Notes: generated from the sequence alone by a model not told the origin. Shown: positions 32,700 through 43,465, counted from the first letter of the stretch. The stretch: DNA of 64,000 bases from Branchipolynoe longqiensis (GCA_030323885.1 CM059186.1:149704407-149768406); one strand, 5' to 3'. Numbers and translations: made by a program.

Positions 32700-33290
32700 T
32701 ACCCCTGTCACACTATGACGTTTCTCTCCAATGCGCATCGACGTGTGTCAGTTTTTGGCGAAACGTCGGGAAACATCAGGAAACGCTAGGGGGACGTTAT
32801 GCAAACATCGGTACATGTCGGTACACTATCCTGGACGTCGACAGTCGCCGGAGGATGGCGGCACGCGTAGTTGGTCGCTCAATGTTATAAGCATGTCAAA
32901 AAACCGCGACGATCCACAATGCGCGTCAACGCGCGGGTTCCAATATTATGGCGACGTCAGACGGACGTCGACAGCACTGGAATAACGTTATGCGAATGCT
33001 AGGCAGTCGCCACACGCACGTGATGGTCATTCTTACACATTGTGCCAAACTGTTGCTTTGTTGTTTGATGTCCTAGCTACATCTAAGGTCATATGAAGAT
33101 GTCGCGCCAAACATTTTTTTTTCTTTTTCCTCACGCGTCAACACCCGTTGGGCCCGTGCGAATAACGCGCTGCGCTGACGCCGAACTTTTTCCCCAAACC
33201 GCCGAAAAGCTGGACGTGTCTCGACGCGTAGAAGATATTTTGCGCTCTGACAGCGTGCCGGCGAGAAGCATCATAGTGTGACAGGGACAT
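32700..33290. mobile_element. CpG-rich TIR element F3 (~590 bp), carries a SINE tail
   Basis: TIRs CCCTGTCACACTATGACG (left, from 32702) and CATCATAGTGTGACAGGG (right, to about 33286). Opposite orientation to F1. It contains the SINE-A tail 33051-33103 between GTGCCAAAC and GCGCCAAAC, the same site as in F1. CG-rich interior with CGTCGACAG and AACGCTAGG motifs. Confidence 0.8.
33051..33103 (-). repeat. SINE-A tail inside F3
   Basis: Minus-strand tail: CATATGACCTTAGATGTAGC then AGGACATCAAACAACAAAGC. Flanked by GCCAAAC on both sides (33044-33050 and 33106-33112). Confidence 0.8.
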
Positions 33291-33565
33291 TAAATGTCCT
33301 TTATACCGTGTGGCTTCTTGTCTTCTAGAAGCACCAAACAATTGGTTCCAGGAAACGGCTCTATATAAAATGCACTCCGACTTTGGGATTTCCCAAGAGG
33401 CCATATAGGCGTAATCTTCCCATATAAGCCACAGACTGCCTTCCGAGGTTTTATTGTGCATACTTAGAAAGAGGGAGGAATAAAGTGGAGTGAATATTAA
33501 AGGGCAGGACAGACATTAACCGGGTCAGTAAAACCGCCTCCATTATTGCGTCCAAATTGCAATAA
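33290..33565. other. No gene seen
   Basis: No recognisable feature. Confidence 0.3.
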
Positions 33566-33569
33566 CATG

Positions 33570-33785
33570 GAGGCAGTATAGATTATTTTCACCACCGACT
33601 CGCCCTCTAACAGCAGTGGTGAGAACTAATGTTGTGGGTAGCAAGCAGCTCCCTGTACAGAATACCCTGTGGAAAAGGTGCTATATAGGATATATATTTC
33701 CGCCACCTATCTGCCCTCTGATGGCAGTGGATAGAACTAATTTTGGTGGTAGCAACTCACTCACTGTGTGTGTTCCATGAACAAT
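33570..33785 (+). repeat. Satellite H, two units, then (TA)n
   Basis: Two units with 'GCCCTCTAACAGCAGTGGTGAGAACTAATGTTGTGGGTAGC' and 'GCCCTCTGATGGCAGTGG'. Followed by a (TA)n microsatellite at 33786-33806. Confidence 0.75.
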
Positions 33786-33805
33786 GTATATATATATATA
33801 TATAT

Positions 33806-34060
33806 AGTGTTTAAACAAATCACATTATTGTTAACCATTACTTAAAGATGAAAATTGAAAATAGCCTAAGAATAGCATGCAATACAATGGAAAAGGGATT
33901 GGATATTTAAGCAAGCTTCAATACCCATTTGGTAACCATGGAAACATACACACACAGTGGTCAATAGTGTGTGTTATAGATAAGGTCGTTTGACGAGTAT
34001 TAAGACGGTATTAATGCGGTGACGAAGTGATAGGTGGCGCTGTGGTTGGCGTAGAATTTC
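33806..34060. other. No gene seen
   Basis: AT-rich; no recognisable feature. Confidence 0.3.
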
Positions 34061-34295
34061 CTAGTCCAATTGTTTAGAGTTTCTGCCATATTATTGAGAT
34101 AAACATAGTATTAGTCCTATCGTTATAATCTACCTTACCAACTACCTTGAAGTAAGCTATATTTAAAAAAGTTATATCCTTGACGATATTTGGACTGAAG
34201 ATATGATAAGTTAATCTTGGTGAGCACTTCAAAATGTTGTGTGCCATAAGCTTCAGCAGTAACAGGTTTGATTCAATTGACTGCGGAGAGGAAGG
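34061..34295 (-). mobile_element. TIR element family G, partial minus copy
   Basis: From CTAGTCC..TTTAGAGTTTCTGCCAT to 'AGTAACAGGTTTGATTCAATTGAC', in reverse orientation relative to the copy at 22015. Second half missing. Confidence 0.7.
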
Positions 34296-34344
34296 CGTAT
34301 GGCGGGCGGTGGGCGGAGATTAAAAGACAGACTCATGAAGACGT

Positions 34345-35434
34345 AAACCTGATTAGTCCGATGGTTTTGAGTTGTTGTCATTTTCTGAGATAAATATATG
34401 AAGTCGGTCATTAGAATCTACATTACTTGATTTTGAAGTAACTGGCTAACTTTTAGGGTATCTGGGGCCAAATGTATGAATAGTGTTAGAGCTTCAATCC
34501 CGTGGTCAGCGGCGATCTCCGGGTTAGTGGCGAAAAGTCGGTATGTATGGAGCAGTGTTACGGAAACACTGCGAGCTTAAGGTCAGCTATGCTAACCCCA
34601 AGCCGTATCAAGTTTACCGTCGGATGTTAGGGACCAACTAGGGCCAAATCTATTCAATGCTATCATATTTAACAGAATTAGATACTCAAACCGTATAATT
34701 TCATTAAATTAACCCTAAAATCGAACCGATATTAACGCAGCCGCTACATCGGCGGCGATATTCATACTGTTGAAACTAAACAAAACAAATCGCCATCGCC
34801 ACCGGCGCCGCCTCCATAGATATATTAGGGCCAAATCTATTCAATCCTATCATATTTAACAGAATTACATATGCAATAAGTGAAATTTCATCAAATTAAC
34901 CATAAAATCGAAGCGATATTAACGCTGCCGCCAAATTTTGGTCAAATGAAATGAAACCAATAATCGAAGCGATATTAATGCCTCGGCCGCCGCCGAATCG
35001 GTGGCCATATTGTCAAATAGCGGTGCTCACCAGGAACAGGCTCAGAGGGATTTCCCAAATCTATAAATAACGCATCGGTTAGCTCACCAAGCCACGCTTT
35101 GGCCACATACATTTCCTGTGACACATATTCCAACACCGGCATTAGCTAACCCGGCGGCCACCATTAACACCGGAGCCGATAAAAACTTGTTCATACATTT
35201 GGCCCCTGAAGTGCAAACGCGGTGAGCGTGGACATCTTGGCAAGCATAACAAAACTCTGACAGCATAGGCTTCTGCAGCAACAGGTTCTATTAAATTGCC
35301 TCAGTGTTTGTTCCCTTCTATGTGGAGATAAATGTTTGATAAGTGCACCAGTACCTAAGTTAGATTAGGTAGAATCAAATTTAGATGATGGACTTGGTTC
35401 TGAAAATTTGATGTTTTCTTCAGACTATGCAACA
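34345..35434 (-). mobile_element. TIR element family G, minus copy split by element P
   Basis: Halves 34345-34464 (starts with TAGTCCGATGG) and 35206-35434 (ends CAGACTATGCAACA before TTAA at 35435-35438). Joined, they restore the family order. Element P (34465-35205) interrupts it. Confidence 0.8.
34465..35205. mobile_element. TIR element P (741 bp), 3-bp CTG duplication
   Basis: Ends GGGCCAAATGTATGAA (34465-34480) and TTCATACATTTGGCCC (35190-35205) are perfect inverse complements. CTG is duplicated at 34462-34464 and 35206-35208. GGG-initiated TIRs with 3-bp duplications fit the PIF/Harbinger group, though the usual target is TWA. Internally, GGGCCAAATCTATTCAAT recurs at 34641 and 34828 (187 bp apart), resembling the element's own end. 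No transposase frame. Confidence 0.82.
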
Positions 35435-35439
35435 TTAAG

Positions 35440-36135
35440 TGAAGACAATGACATGACGTCATCAATCTGAAATGTTCAGCATACACCAATCGGCATGTGA
35501 GATTTAAAGATCCAGTCATGTGATTTAAGCCGCAATTCCCAATGATGAATATTTGAGATACATGTGGTGCTTAGATACGAGGTATCTCAACTGAATTTAG
35601 TACTGCTAAAAACATCCATGGAATGTGCGTGAGGAAATTATCCCAGAAGAATCGATCTTACCCCATTTATTTTCCGCTCAAATCGCCATTAAGTGTGTGA
35701 CGTCAAGTAGGGAATGATGCTGGTATATTCCATTTTTCACATAGACATTTTATTTTAGTTTGGATTTTATTTAAATTTAAGAGGGATATCACAAAACCAA
35801 AGCGATTGGTACATTTGGAGAGAATGTCAAATCCTAAATTGCTCCCGATTTATAAAAAAGGAATAAATATTTTTTAAAGTTGCAAATGTTGGTTATCATG
35901 GGAATACAACCTCCAAGAACCAAACCGGAAATGGGAAATGTCACCCCGATCCTGTTGCGCATGTCGAGGCTCGGGCCCGGTGAGCAGCTCTGATAATATA
36001 TAATTGGTTCGCTCTAATTTAATCCTGAAGTGAATTAAGTTAAATGGCGGCAATGGCGGCGGTAAGCTGACACCAGACCGAGGATGGCAGCCGGCAGCCG
36101 CCATGGACATCCAGACGGGCCGCGGTGGCGTCCGT
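35440..36135. other. No confirmed gene; possible short first exon at 36044
   Basis: AT-rich (35700-35880), then more mixed. At 36044-36061 the sequence reads ATGGCGGCAATGGCGGCG directly followed by GTAAGC, a donor-like site; AAATGGCGGC resembles a YY1 motif. See findings; not annotated as a gene. Confidence 0.3.
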
Positions 36136-36150
36136 TACTCAGAGCTAGGT

Positions 36151-36430
36151 TAGTTGGTTGTTGGAGTTTTACGTCCTGGCAACATCTAACATTATATCAG
36201 GATAAGTACCTACTTGTGATAGTGCGTGCTCATGGCGATTTTAGAGTGCTGCCGACCAGACGGCCAGCACCATGACCTGATATTATCATTCAGTCACGTA
36301 ATCCTGACACTGAGCCAACCAGTCCTTGCCCTATCCTAATATTGCCGAGCGCCTGGCTAGGAAGCGACAAGTATCAATTTTGTTAGTCATTGGTTTGACT
36401 CGATCGGAAATCGAACTCCTGACCTTCCGG
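36151..36430 (-). repeat. SINE-A insertion with 15-bp target duplication
   Basis: Minus-strand copy, head 5'-truncated. Flanked by TACTCAGAGCTAGGT (36136-36150) and TACTCAGAGTTAGGT (36431-36445), a 15-bp duplication with one mismatch, which proves LINE-type retroposition. It inserted next to a satellite-H relic (36450-36545). Confidence 0.92.
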
Positions 36431-36639
36431 TACTCAGAGTTAGGTGATGCAATAGACGATTCCCACCGCCAACGGCGGGAGATTCTACTGTTGTAGGTTT
36501 CTGCTTACCATCTATATCATGCTCTGCAGAAGAGGTCGTATAGGCGATTTCCAACATCAAATTAACTAATTAAAGAGCAAAGAGAGTTGTTACCCATTCG
36601 GGAAACATGACTAGAATTCTAAAGGTGTTGAACCTTTAA

Positions 36640-37285
36640 GAATCAGCACCATATCCATACATAATCGAACAAAATAACAAACGACAAGAAAGAAAACAAG
36701 AGCACAATCAATTCAAGAATAAAAAAGTCGAAGAACTCAATCTTTTGCTTTGAAAGTGGTTGAGTCCTTTTGGGATCGTGATCGTGTCCATAGACAGTGA
36801 CAAGAATAACAACGAGATTTAAAAATAACTAATATATACAGAAATAAAACAAGAATAAAGAAAGCAAAGAAAAATAATGAAGAACAAATAATCAATGACA
36901 AAATAATGAAGAACAAAATAATCACAAACAAAATAATTAAGAACAAAATAATAAAATATAAATAAAATCAAGAACAAAATAATTAAGAACAAAATAATCA
37001 AGAGCAAGATAATCGAGAGCAAACGAGTGAGACAAAGGAATCAAGAACAAAATAATCAAGAACAGAATAATCAACTAAATAAATCCAGAACATAAATAAT
37101 CAAAAGCAAAATAATCAATAACAAAATAATTAAGAACAAAATAATCAAGAACAAAATGATCAAGAACAAAATGATCAAGAACAAAATAATCAAGAACAAA
37201 ATAATCAAGAACAAAGTGACCAAGAATAAAATAATCAAGAACAAAATGATCAAGAACAAAATAATCAAGAACAAATATTTTTTAA
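36640..37285. repeat. 15-bp minisatellite AAGAACAAAATAATC
   Basis: Imperfect at the left, almost perfect from 37110 to 37275. Gives minus-strand frames with a five-residue period (37071-37274) that are not genes. Confidence 0.92.
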
Positions 37286-37289
37286 ATCA

Positions 37290-37880
37290 AAAGAAGAAGA
37301 GAAGACCCTGCGCTCCAGGTTACTGAGGGCCGCGTACATCTGCATCCTATGTGGGGCACTGATACCTGCGAGCAGCTCAAAATGGCAGCACTGATTGTGA
37401 GCTGCTCTTTAGTGCAACGCGAAGACAATGCACATGACTTCTATTGACCAGAATGAGGCTATAAAACGCCAACCTTTGTGCACGCGACTTTGTCGCTCAA
37501 TGGACACATGGATTAACGCCTCTCCTGATTTACGGCGCGTACCCGGCCGGGCGACGGGAGGCGGGCGGCGGGCGACGGGCACGGCAAAGGGAAAGGGATG
37601 GGGCGATAATAGGGGGATGTGGTGGTCGATAATAGAGGGGCGATAATGGAGGGTGGCGATAATAGAGGGGATACAATGGGATGAGAAGATCAGTGTGAAG
37701 GGAAGAAGGGTAAGGAGATGCGGTGAGCGTGGACTTTGACGGTGTTAGCAGCAGATGGGAGTAGACGAGTGTGAGGTGTGTGGGGTGATGGGGGTGTGAG
37801 TGGGAGGGGAGGGAGAGGAAGTGAGGAGGAGGGGGGAAGGAGGGACGCTAGTAAGGAGAGATACGATACGATGAGGAAAC
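37290..37880. other. No gene seen; G-rich
   Basis: GGCGATAATAG repeats at 37600-37660 and G/A-rich sequence. Short frames on both strands lack domains. Confidence 0.35.
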
Positions 37881-37894
37881 GTAGTCAGGAGATT

Positions 37895-38410
37895 CAGGGA
37901 ACCCGCGAGGTGCACAATGCAGGATGCAGTTACAAGCGGCACAATCAGGGGCACAGTCAGGGAGACCGTCAGGGACACAATCACGGACAAAGACAAAGGA
38001 ACCGCGGAGGATGCAGCAAGACATGTGATGAGGGACGTAGTGATGGACACAGTCGGGGGCATAGTCAAAGGGCATAGTCAGGGGGCACAGTCAGGGTGCT
38101 TAATTCTCACGGGCTAAGTCATAATCATAACAATCATAACCATCAGCGCAGTTAGGGGCACAGTCAGAGGTACAGTCAGGAGTACATTCAAAGGCACAGG
38201 TGAGGGCACAAGGACAGACACAGTTATGGCCACAGTCAGGGACACAGTCAGGGGCACAGTCAGGGGCACAGTCAGGGGCACAGTCAGGGGAACATTCAGG
38301 GGCACAGTCAGGGGCACAGTCAGGGGCATGGTCAGGGGCTCAGTCAGAGACACAATAAGGGGCACAGTCAGGGGCACAGTCAGGGGCGCAGTCAGGGGCA
38401 TTGTGGGATG
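37895..38410. repeat. 12-bp minisatellite GGCACAGTCAGG
   Basis: Degenerate from 37895, nearly perfect at 38225-38395. The plus-strand RGTV repeat frame at 38226-38519 is a by-product. Confidence 0.92.
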
Positions 38411-38895
38411 CATCAGAGCAAAACAAAGCCGCGAGAAGCACATGGCACATGCTAATACATTGGGTGCAGCTATGAAATGTGCTAGTTTCAGCTCATCTCA
38501 GCTCTTGTTTGAAACATAAAATACCAACTAAAAAAATATATCTAATAAATTAAGATATTAATCTTTTATCCAGCATTGCATTTGCATTAATATAACCAGC
38601 ACATCGTATCACATGTACATTTAGATTTAGACAGATCTAGGCACTCAGACTAGTGTTAGAGTCATAGCCAGAGTCAGTTTTATGTATTTTATTCATGTTT
38701 TTATTTATATTCTATGGTTAATGACATATGTAGAAATAGAAAATGAGTAGGGTTAATCAGATATTGGTTATATATTTCTTTGAAACAAGTTTTTGCTGAC
38801 ACATTTGACATTTTAATATTTAGAACAAGAATTATTTCTGGCTAATCAATGGTGATGGAAACATCAGCTTGTAAAGTGACTGAAATTGTATGTTT
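38410..38895. other. No gene seen; AT-rich
   Basis: No recognisable feature. Confidence 0.3.
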
Positions 38896-38897
38896 CT

Positions 38898-39428
38898 TAG
38901 CCAACCAGCCAACCGGCCAACCAGCCAACTAGCCAACAAGCCAACCAGCAAACCAGCCAAACAACCAAACACCCAAACACCCAAACACCAAAACAGCCAA
39001 TCAGCCAATCGGCCAACAAGCCAAACAGCCAAACAGACAAACAGACAAACAGACAAACAGACACACAGACAAACACCCAAACACCCAAACAGGCAACCAA
39101 CCAGTCAAACAGCCAAACAGCCAAACAGCCAACCATCCAAACAGCCAAACACGCAAACAGCCAAACAGACAAACAGACAAACAGACAAACAGACAAACAC
39201 CAACCAGCCAAACAGCCAAACAGCCAAACAGCCAAACAGACAAACTGCCAAACAGACAAACAGACAAACAAACACCCAAACACCCAAACACCCAAACACC
39301 CAAACACCCAAACATCCAAACACCCAAACAGGCAACCAACCAGCCAAACAGCCAAACAGCCAACCAACCAGATATCCAGTTATGCAGTCAGCCAACTAAC
39401 CAACTAGCTAACCAGCCAGCCAGCGCTG
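38898..39428. repeat. 8-bp-based minisatellite (CCAAACAG / CCAAACAC)
   Basis: Built of CCAAACAG, ACAAACAG, CCAACCAG and CCAAACAC. Frames on both strands (38890-39399 plus; 38897-39367 minus) are periodic by-products. Confidence 0.92.
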
Positions 39429-40434
39429 TTCCCGATTCGGCCACCCTGTTCGGTAAGAGTAGACCCTGTGCATACACCCACCATCTGTGTGTGTTTATAC
39501 ATATGTATATGTAGACACATATATATACATGGCTCTGCCTGTAAGTGATTTGCTGTTGATTCGCCTGTATCTCCAGATGAATCGTAGGTGCATGGTGTGT
39601 GTGTGTGAGGTATGGGTGGGGGGGGGGGGTGTAAGGCAGCGTGCGGGTGAGCGTGGTGAGGGGCATTCGCACTAAATCACGCGGGAGCTGCGCCGTGCCG
39701 CGCCACGCGAGGTGCACCGGGCCCCGCCAGCGCGCCATGAATACTGCATAAGGCCACCCCGTGGCGCTGATGACTTCTCGGAAGTATCATGGAATATTCC
39801 TGTTGCCCTCAGGCCCAAGTTTAGACCGGTTGAACGGTCTGTGTGTGTGTGGGGGGGGGGGGAGGGGGGTGGAGGCGCAGGGGGGAGGTGTGGGCATCGG
39901 GGCGTGGGGGGGCGTGTGGTGGGGCTGGTGGGGGTGGGGGGGGGGGGGGGGGGGGGGGGGGGGAGAGTGGAATGGGGATGGTGCGGTGGGGATGGTGGGC
40001 TGAGGAGAGCGGAATGGGGAGGGCTTTGGGCGTGGATGGAATTTCGACAAATACTCGGCTTTATGTTCACAGAACCCTTCCTTTCCACCAACACCATGTC
40101 CTCCATTCCTCCACTCGCCCCCCCCCCCCACCTCCACCCCGCACCCCGCACCAGCAGGAATCAATACAGCGCGGCCGACTGCATTGAGATGAGCCCTCTT
40201 CAAATGCAGCTATCTGTCTTGCCGCGTCTCACCGCGATGTGGTTGACTGGTTAGGCGCCTCTCCCCCCGCCCCAGTCTCCCCTCCACCCTCCCCCCTCCC
40301 ACTCTCCCCTGCCCCTTACCCTCCTCTCCCCCTCCCCCCACCCCTCCCCCACACACATGCACCGCCGCTCCGTCAGGCACGGGACCCGGATATTTGTGTA
40401 GGTGCTGAGTGATCTCATTGGAGCAAATCGCTTC

Positions 40435-40446
40435 CGCGCATGCGCA
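40435..40446. promoter_or_regulatory. NRF1-type palindrome
   Basis: CGCGCATGCGCA is a full match to the known NRF1 binding consensus (YGCGCAYGCGCR). Placed in a CpG-rich segment, as NRF1 sites usually are near promoters. Another copy of the same 12-mer lies at 20328-20339 in a less GC-rich context. Confidence 0.45.
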
Positions 40447-40597
40447 GTGCATTACCTGCACCCCGAGTCAATTAGAGCCGACACGCCCACCGCGCGGCCT
40501 GCCTCCGGCCCATGTGACCTGCACCAGGTGACACGGAATACACGTGACCCGCGGTTTGACACTCGCGACCACGTGACCTGGTTCTGTCATGCGTGGG

Positions 40598-40614
40598 TGA
40601 CCTGCGCTTGACCT
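40598..40614 (-). promoter_or_regulatory. DR5 nuclear-receptor-type direct repeat
   Basis: TGACCT, five bases (GCGCT), TGACCT. On the minus strand this is AGGTCA-N5-AGGTCA, the classical spacing bound by RAR/RXR-type receptors. Chance occurrence is possible because TGACCT is locally enriched. Confidence 0.4.
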
Positions 40615-40974
40615 TCGGCAGGGTTAAGCGGAAGTCGGTGTGCTGGGTAGACTCAGATGATCGCCAGTCATGTACCCACACTCAAATAATCTCCTAACAT
40701 AATGCTTCCTTGTTTTTATAACCAAACATGTGTTGGGAGACTGATAGAAACAACAAAGATTATCCGTAATATAGGTTTGGTTTTGCTTGTCTGTGATGTA
40801 ATATGGGGTTTGAGGTTTTGTTACAACCCATGGTTACCTGTAGGTAATGGTAAGGTGTCTGGTCGAAGTCAGCCCTGTTATTGACGCGCACGTGAATGCG
40901 GTCGGAGTCGGCGGAGACGCAAAGTCTCACTTTATTAAGAGATGAATGTGCTTGTTTGTTTGCTGTACCAGGGA

Positions 40975-41262
40975 GCGGGATGTAGCTCAGGCAGTAGAGT
41001 GTCCACATGTGAAAGTGGACCCATTTGCATTTTGGGTTATTTTCCGTCTCAACCAGTGGACCACAACTTGTTCATCAAAGGCTGTAGTATGTGTTGTCCT
41101 GTCTGTCGTAAAGTGCATATAAAAGACCCTTTGCTGCTGATCGGAAAGAGTAGCCTATGTGGTGGCAGCAGGTTTTATCCAAAGAAATATGTCAGAATTA
41201 CCATATGTTTAACGTCCAATAGCTGATGATAAAATCAAAGTGCTATAGAGGCATCTATTGTC
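40975..41262 (+). repeat. SINE-B copy
   Basis: GGGAGCGGGATGTAGCTCAGG at the start, body as at 19405-19740, end CTATAGAGGCATCTATTG. Lacks the central segment after the A-box (a ~40-bp deletion relative to 19405-19740). Confidence 0.87.
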
Positions 41263-41403
41263 TATAATTTATCATAAGTTAAATGGTGTAAATAACTAGT
41301 ATATGTGACTGCTGGAGAACCAGCGACTAGGCTCTGACAAGAAGGACCTGGTATGAAAAATAATTATCCTTACCAAACGAAAAGACCAGGAACATGTGAC
41401 CTA

Positions 41404-41565
41404 CCCCCCCTCCTACTTAACCAGAAACACATGACTGGCATCATTTGCCCTAAACCACGTGACCTTTATACCATCTGACCTGCAACTTAATATTGACCTA
41501 AACCACGCGACCCTTATACCATCTGACCTGCAGCTTAATCGTGACTTAAAACCACGTGATTAGTG
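41404..41565. repeat. 48-bp repeat with CACGTGACC
   Basis: Units begin AAACCACGTGACC at 41452 and AAACCACGCGACC at 41500 (48 bp apart), a third partial one at 41548, and a degenerate one upstream. Each includes TATACCATCTGACCTGCA. Confidence 0.8.
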
Positions 41566-41626
41566 GCACATGATCAGAATATACCTTATGCGGACTACGC
41601 CTCATAACCTCACAACCCGGTGTCGC

Positions 41627-42120
41627 AGTTTGAGCACCCTGCCAGTTTCAGCTGACTGCATACACTCAAACTCAAGGCATTGTCAATGGTCATGAGCAAT
41701 CTTCATACAGAAAATACAGAAGAAGTGAAATATCTCTAAAACCACACCACCTATTAACAAATCGCTTAGTACACATATAGAAAACATCTTTACCAAAAAG
41801 ATTATATTAAATTTATAAGGTTAGGGTTCTTGATTTCTATTTATTTTGAATAAAACTAATGTTTTGCACTGCGCATACCGCCAAACTCAAGGCATTGTCT
41901 ATGGTCGTGAGCAATATTCATACAGAAAATACAGGAAAAGTGAAATATCTCTAAAAGCACACCACCTAGAAACAAATCACTTGGTACACATAGAAAACAT
42001 CTTTACCAAAAACATTATATTAAATTCATAAGGTTAGTGACGATGCTGTCAGATTTTGATGCATGCGCATGAAACTGACAGTCAGCTCAAACTGGCAGGG
42101 CGCTCAAACTGCGACACCGG
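41627..42120. mobile_element. TIR element E2 (494 bp) with ~205-bp core repeats
   Basis: TIRs CCGGTGTCGCAGTTTGAGCA (41627-41646) and its near-perfect inverse ending GCGACACCGG (42120); similarity runs ~42 bp with CCCTGCCAGTTT shared. The core is the same ~205-bp unit as E1, about 1.8 copies, same orientation. No open frame of note, no clear target duplication. Confidence 0.85.
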
Positions 42121-42830
42121 CACCATCTTGGATGAATGAACAGTGACATGCCTCAGGTGACCAGAGAGTCGTGACCTGCCGGATGTGACCTACACCGCGC
42201 ACCGTGTGACCTGCCTGAGGTGGAGCTGCATCGCGCATGTGCAGGAGCTGCACTCGGGCACGTGGAAGGGAGAGTGCCAACAAAATGGCTGCCACTGAGT
42301 GCTCCTCAGATATTCATGGGTGCAGCGTCTGTGACCTTTACCAATGTGGTAGTTAACCCCATCAGCCCTTCACGGTCACGTGACCCACACAGAGAGAAAT
42401 GGCGTCACGTGACTCACACAGAGGCCGTTCATGAGCGGTTCAGGCATGGTGGGGAGGTCATTCCCTCTGAATCAAGTGAAATGCTAACATTATGACCAAT
42501 GATTGGACAAATCCCATTTTCTATTCAACCGAAGTTAGCATTAATTCAGCACCTTGCTGCGATGGTTTTTAAATGAAACCATTTTTGGTGGTCTTTGCTG
42601 TCTGTTTAGAAGACAACAATAAACAAGGGTCACTATTTATGCTAAAAATTGCCATATCGATGTCTAGTGATAAACACCCTTTTTTTTGGCAGAGGAGTAA
42701 CAGCAGTTCACCTCGCTTAACTCAAAGCTTGGTCGCCATTGCAACGTAGCGATAGTTAATGTGACACATCAGTGATGAATATGGACAAAGACAGAGACAA
42801 CAAAATCGCATTGTTTTAAATATATGTGCC
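42120..42830. other. No gene seen
   Basis: 42120-42430 contains repeated TGACCT and CACGTGAC motifs (for example 42374 and 42402). 42430-42830 is AT-rich and unremarkable. Confidence 0.35.
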
Positions 42831-42834
42831 TTCC

Positions 42835-43070
42835 TTATATCACCCACACCCACACGCGCACACACACCCACTCACACCCACCCACTCCCACATACACCCA
42901 CACCCACACACACGCACACACACATGTACACACACACCCACACACACCCACACACACCCACATACACCCACACACACCCACATACACCCACACTCATACA
43001 CACACATCCACACACACACTCAAACACCCCCCCACACACACACACCCACACTCACCCACACACTCTCCGG
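42835..43070. repeat. (CACACCCA)n microsatellite
   Basis: CA/CCCACA-rich simple sequence; threonine/histidine/proline frames in all plus frames are by-products. Confidence 0.92.
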
Positions 43071-43465
43071 GGGAGGCGGCATTACCTGCTGGTGCCGGGT
43101 GATGAAGAACCCCTCACCCCTCGCCGTTCACGATCCATCACTGCACCAAAGTTAGACAACCCTGCGGTCTGCGCTTCATGGATTATTGGACGCTTCATCA
43201 TGACGAGACACAACTCTTGTTTAACCCGACCTGCTTAATCACTCTGCCGGCTGCTCGTTCAGTTGACAATGCCCCCTCCGCCCCCCCCCCAACAAAAAAG
43301 AACCAACCCAAAACACCCCTCCTGTAGTGTCGGGCCGTTGTGGATTGTTTTATTGTTGGTTTGTTGGGTTCCCCACATACCAATTGCCAGATGTATATAT
43401 ACATATATATACACACATATACATATAACAGCATATATATATCAGAGGATAAAAATAAAAGTGTT
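43070..43465. other. No gene; short simple repeats
   Basis: C-run at 43277-43290 and (TA/CA)n at 43390-43442. Confidence 0.4.

Larger units (their letters stand above)
39430..40700. promoter_or_regulatory. GC-rich non-repeat segment, candidate regulatory region
   Basis: GC- and CpG-rich DNA with a poly-G run (39937-39963). Matches no repeat family here. Contains an NRF1-type palindrome CGCGCATGCGCA (40435-40446), several CACGTGAC E-boxes (40541, 40570), and TGACCT half-sites including a DR5 pair at 40598-40614. The long frame 39712-40254 spans a poly-G run and is not supported. Function is inferred from motifs only. Confidence 0.35.

Noticed and set aside
36737..37274. Hydrophobic minus-strand frames resembling membrane proteins
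   Set aside because: Five-residue period exactly matches the 15-bp minisatellite.
38890..39428. Long frames on both strands (Thr/Gln/Asn-rich plus, Cys/Leu/Val-rich minus)
   Set aside because: Periodic translations of the CCAAACAG minisatellite.
39712..40254. 180-codon plus-strand frame
   Set aside because: Runs through a poly-G tract giving a Gly run; no domain, overlapping frames on both strands are similar in kind.
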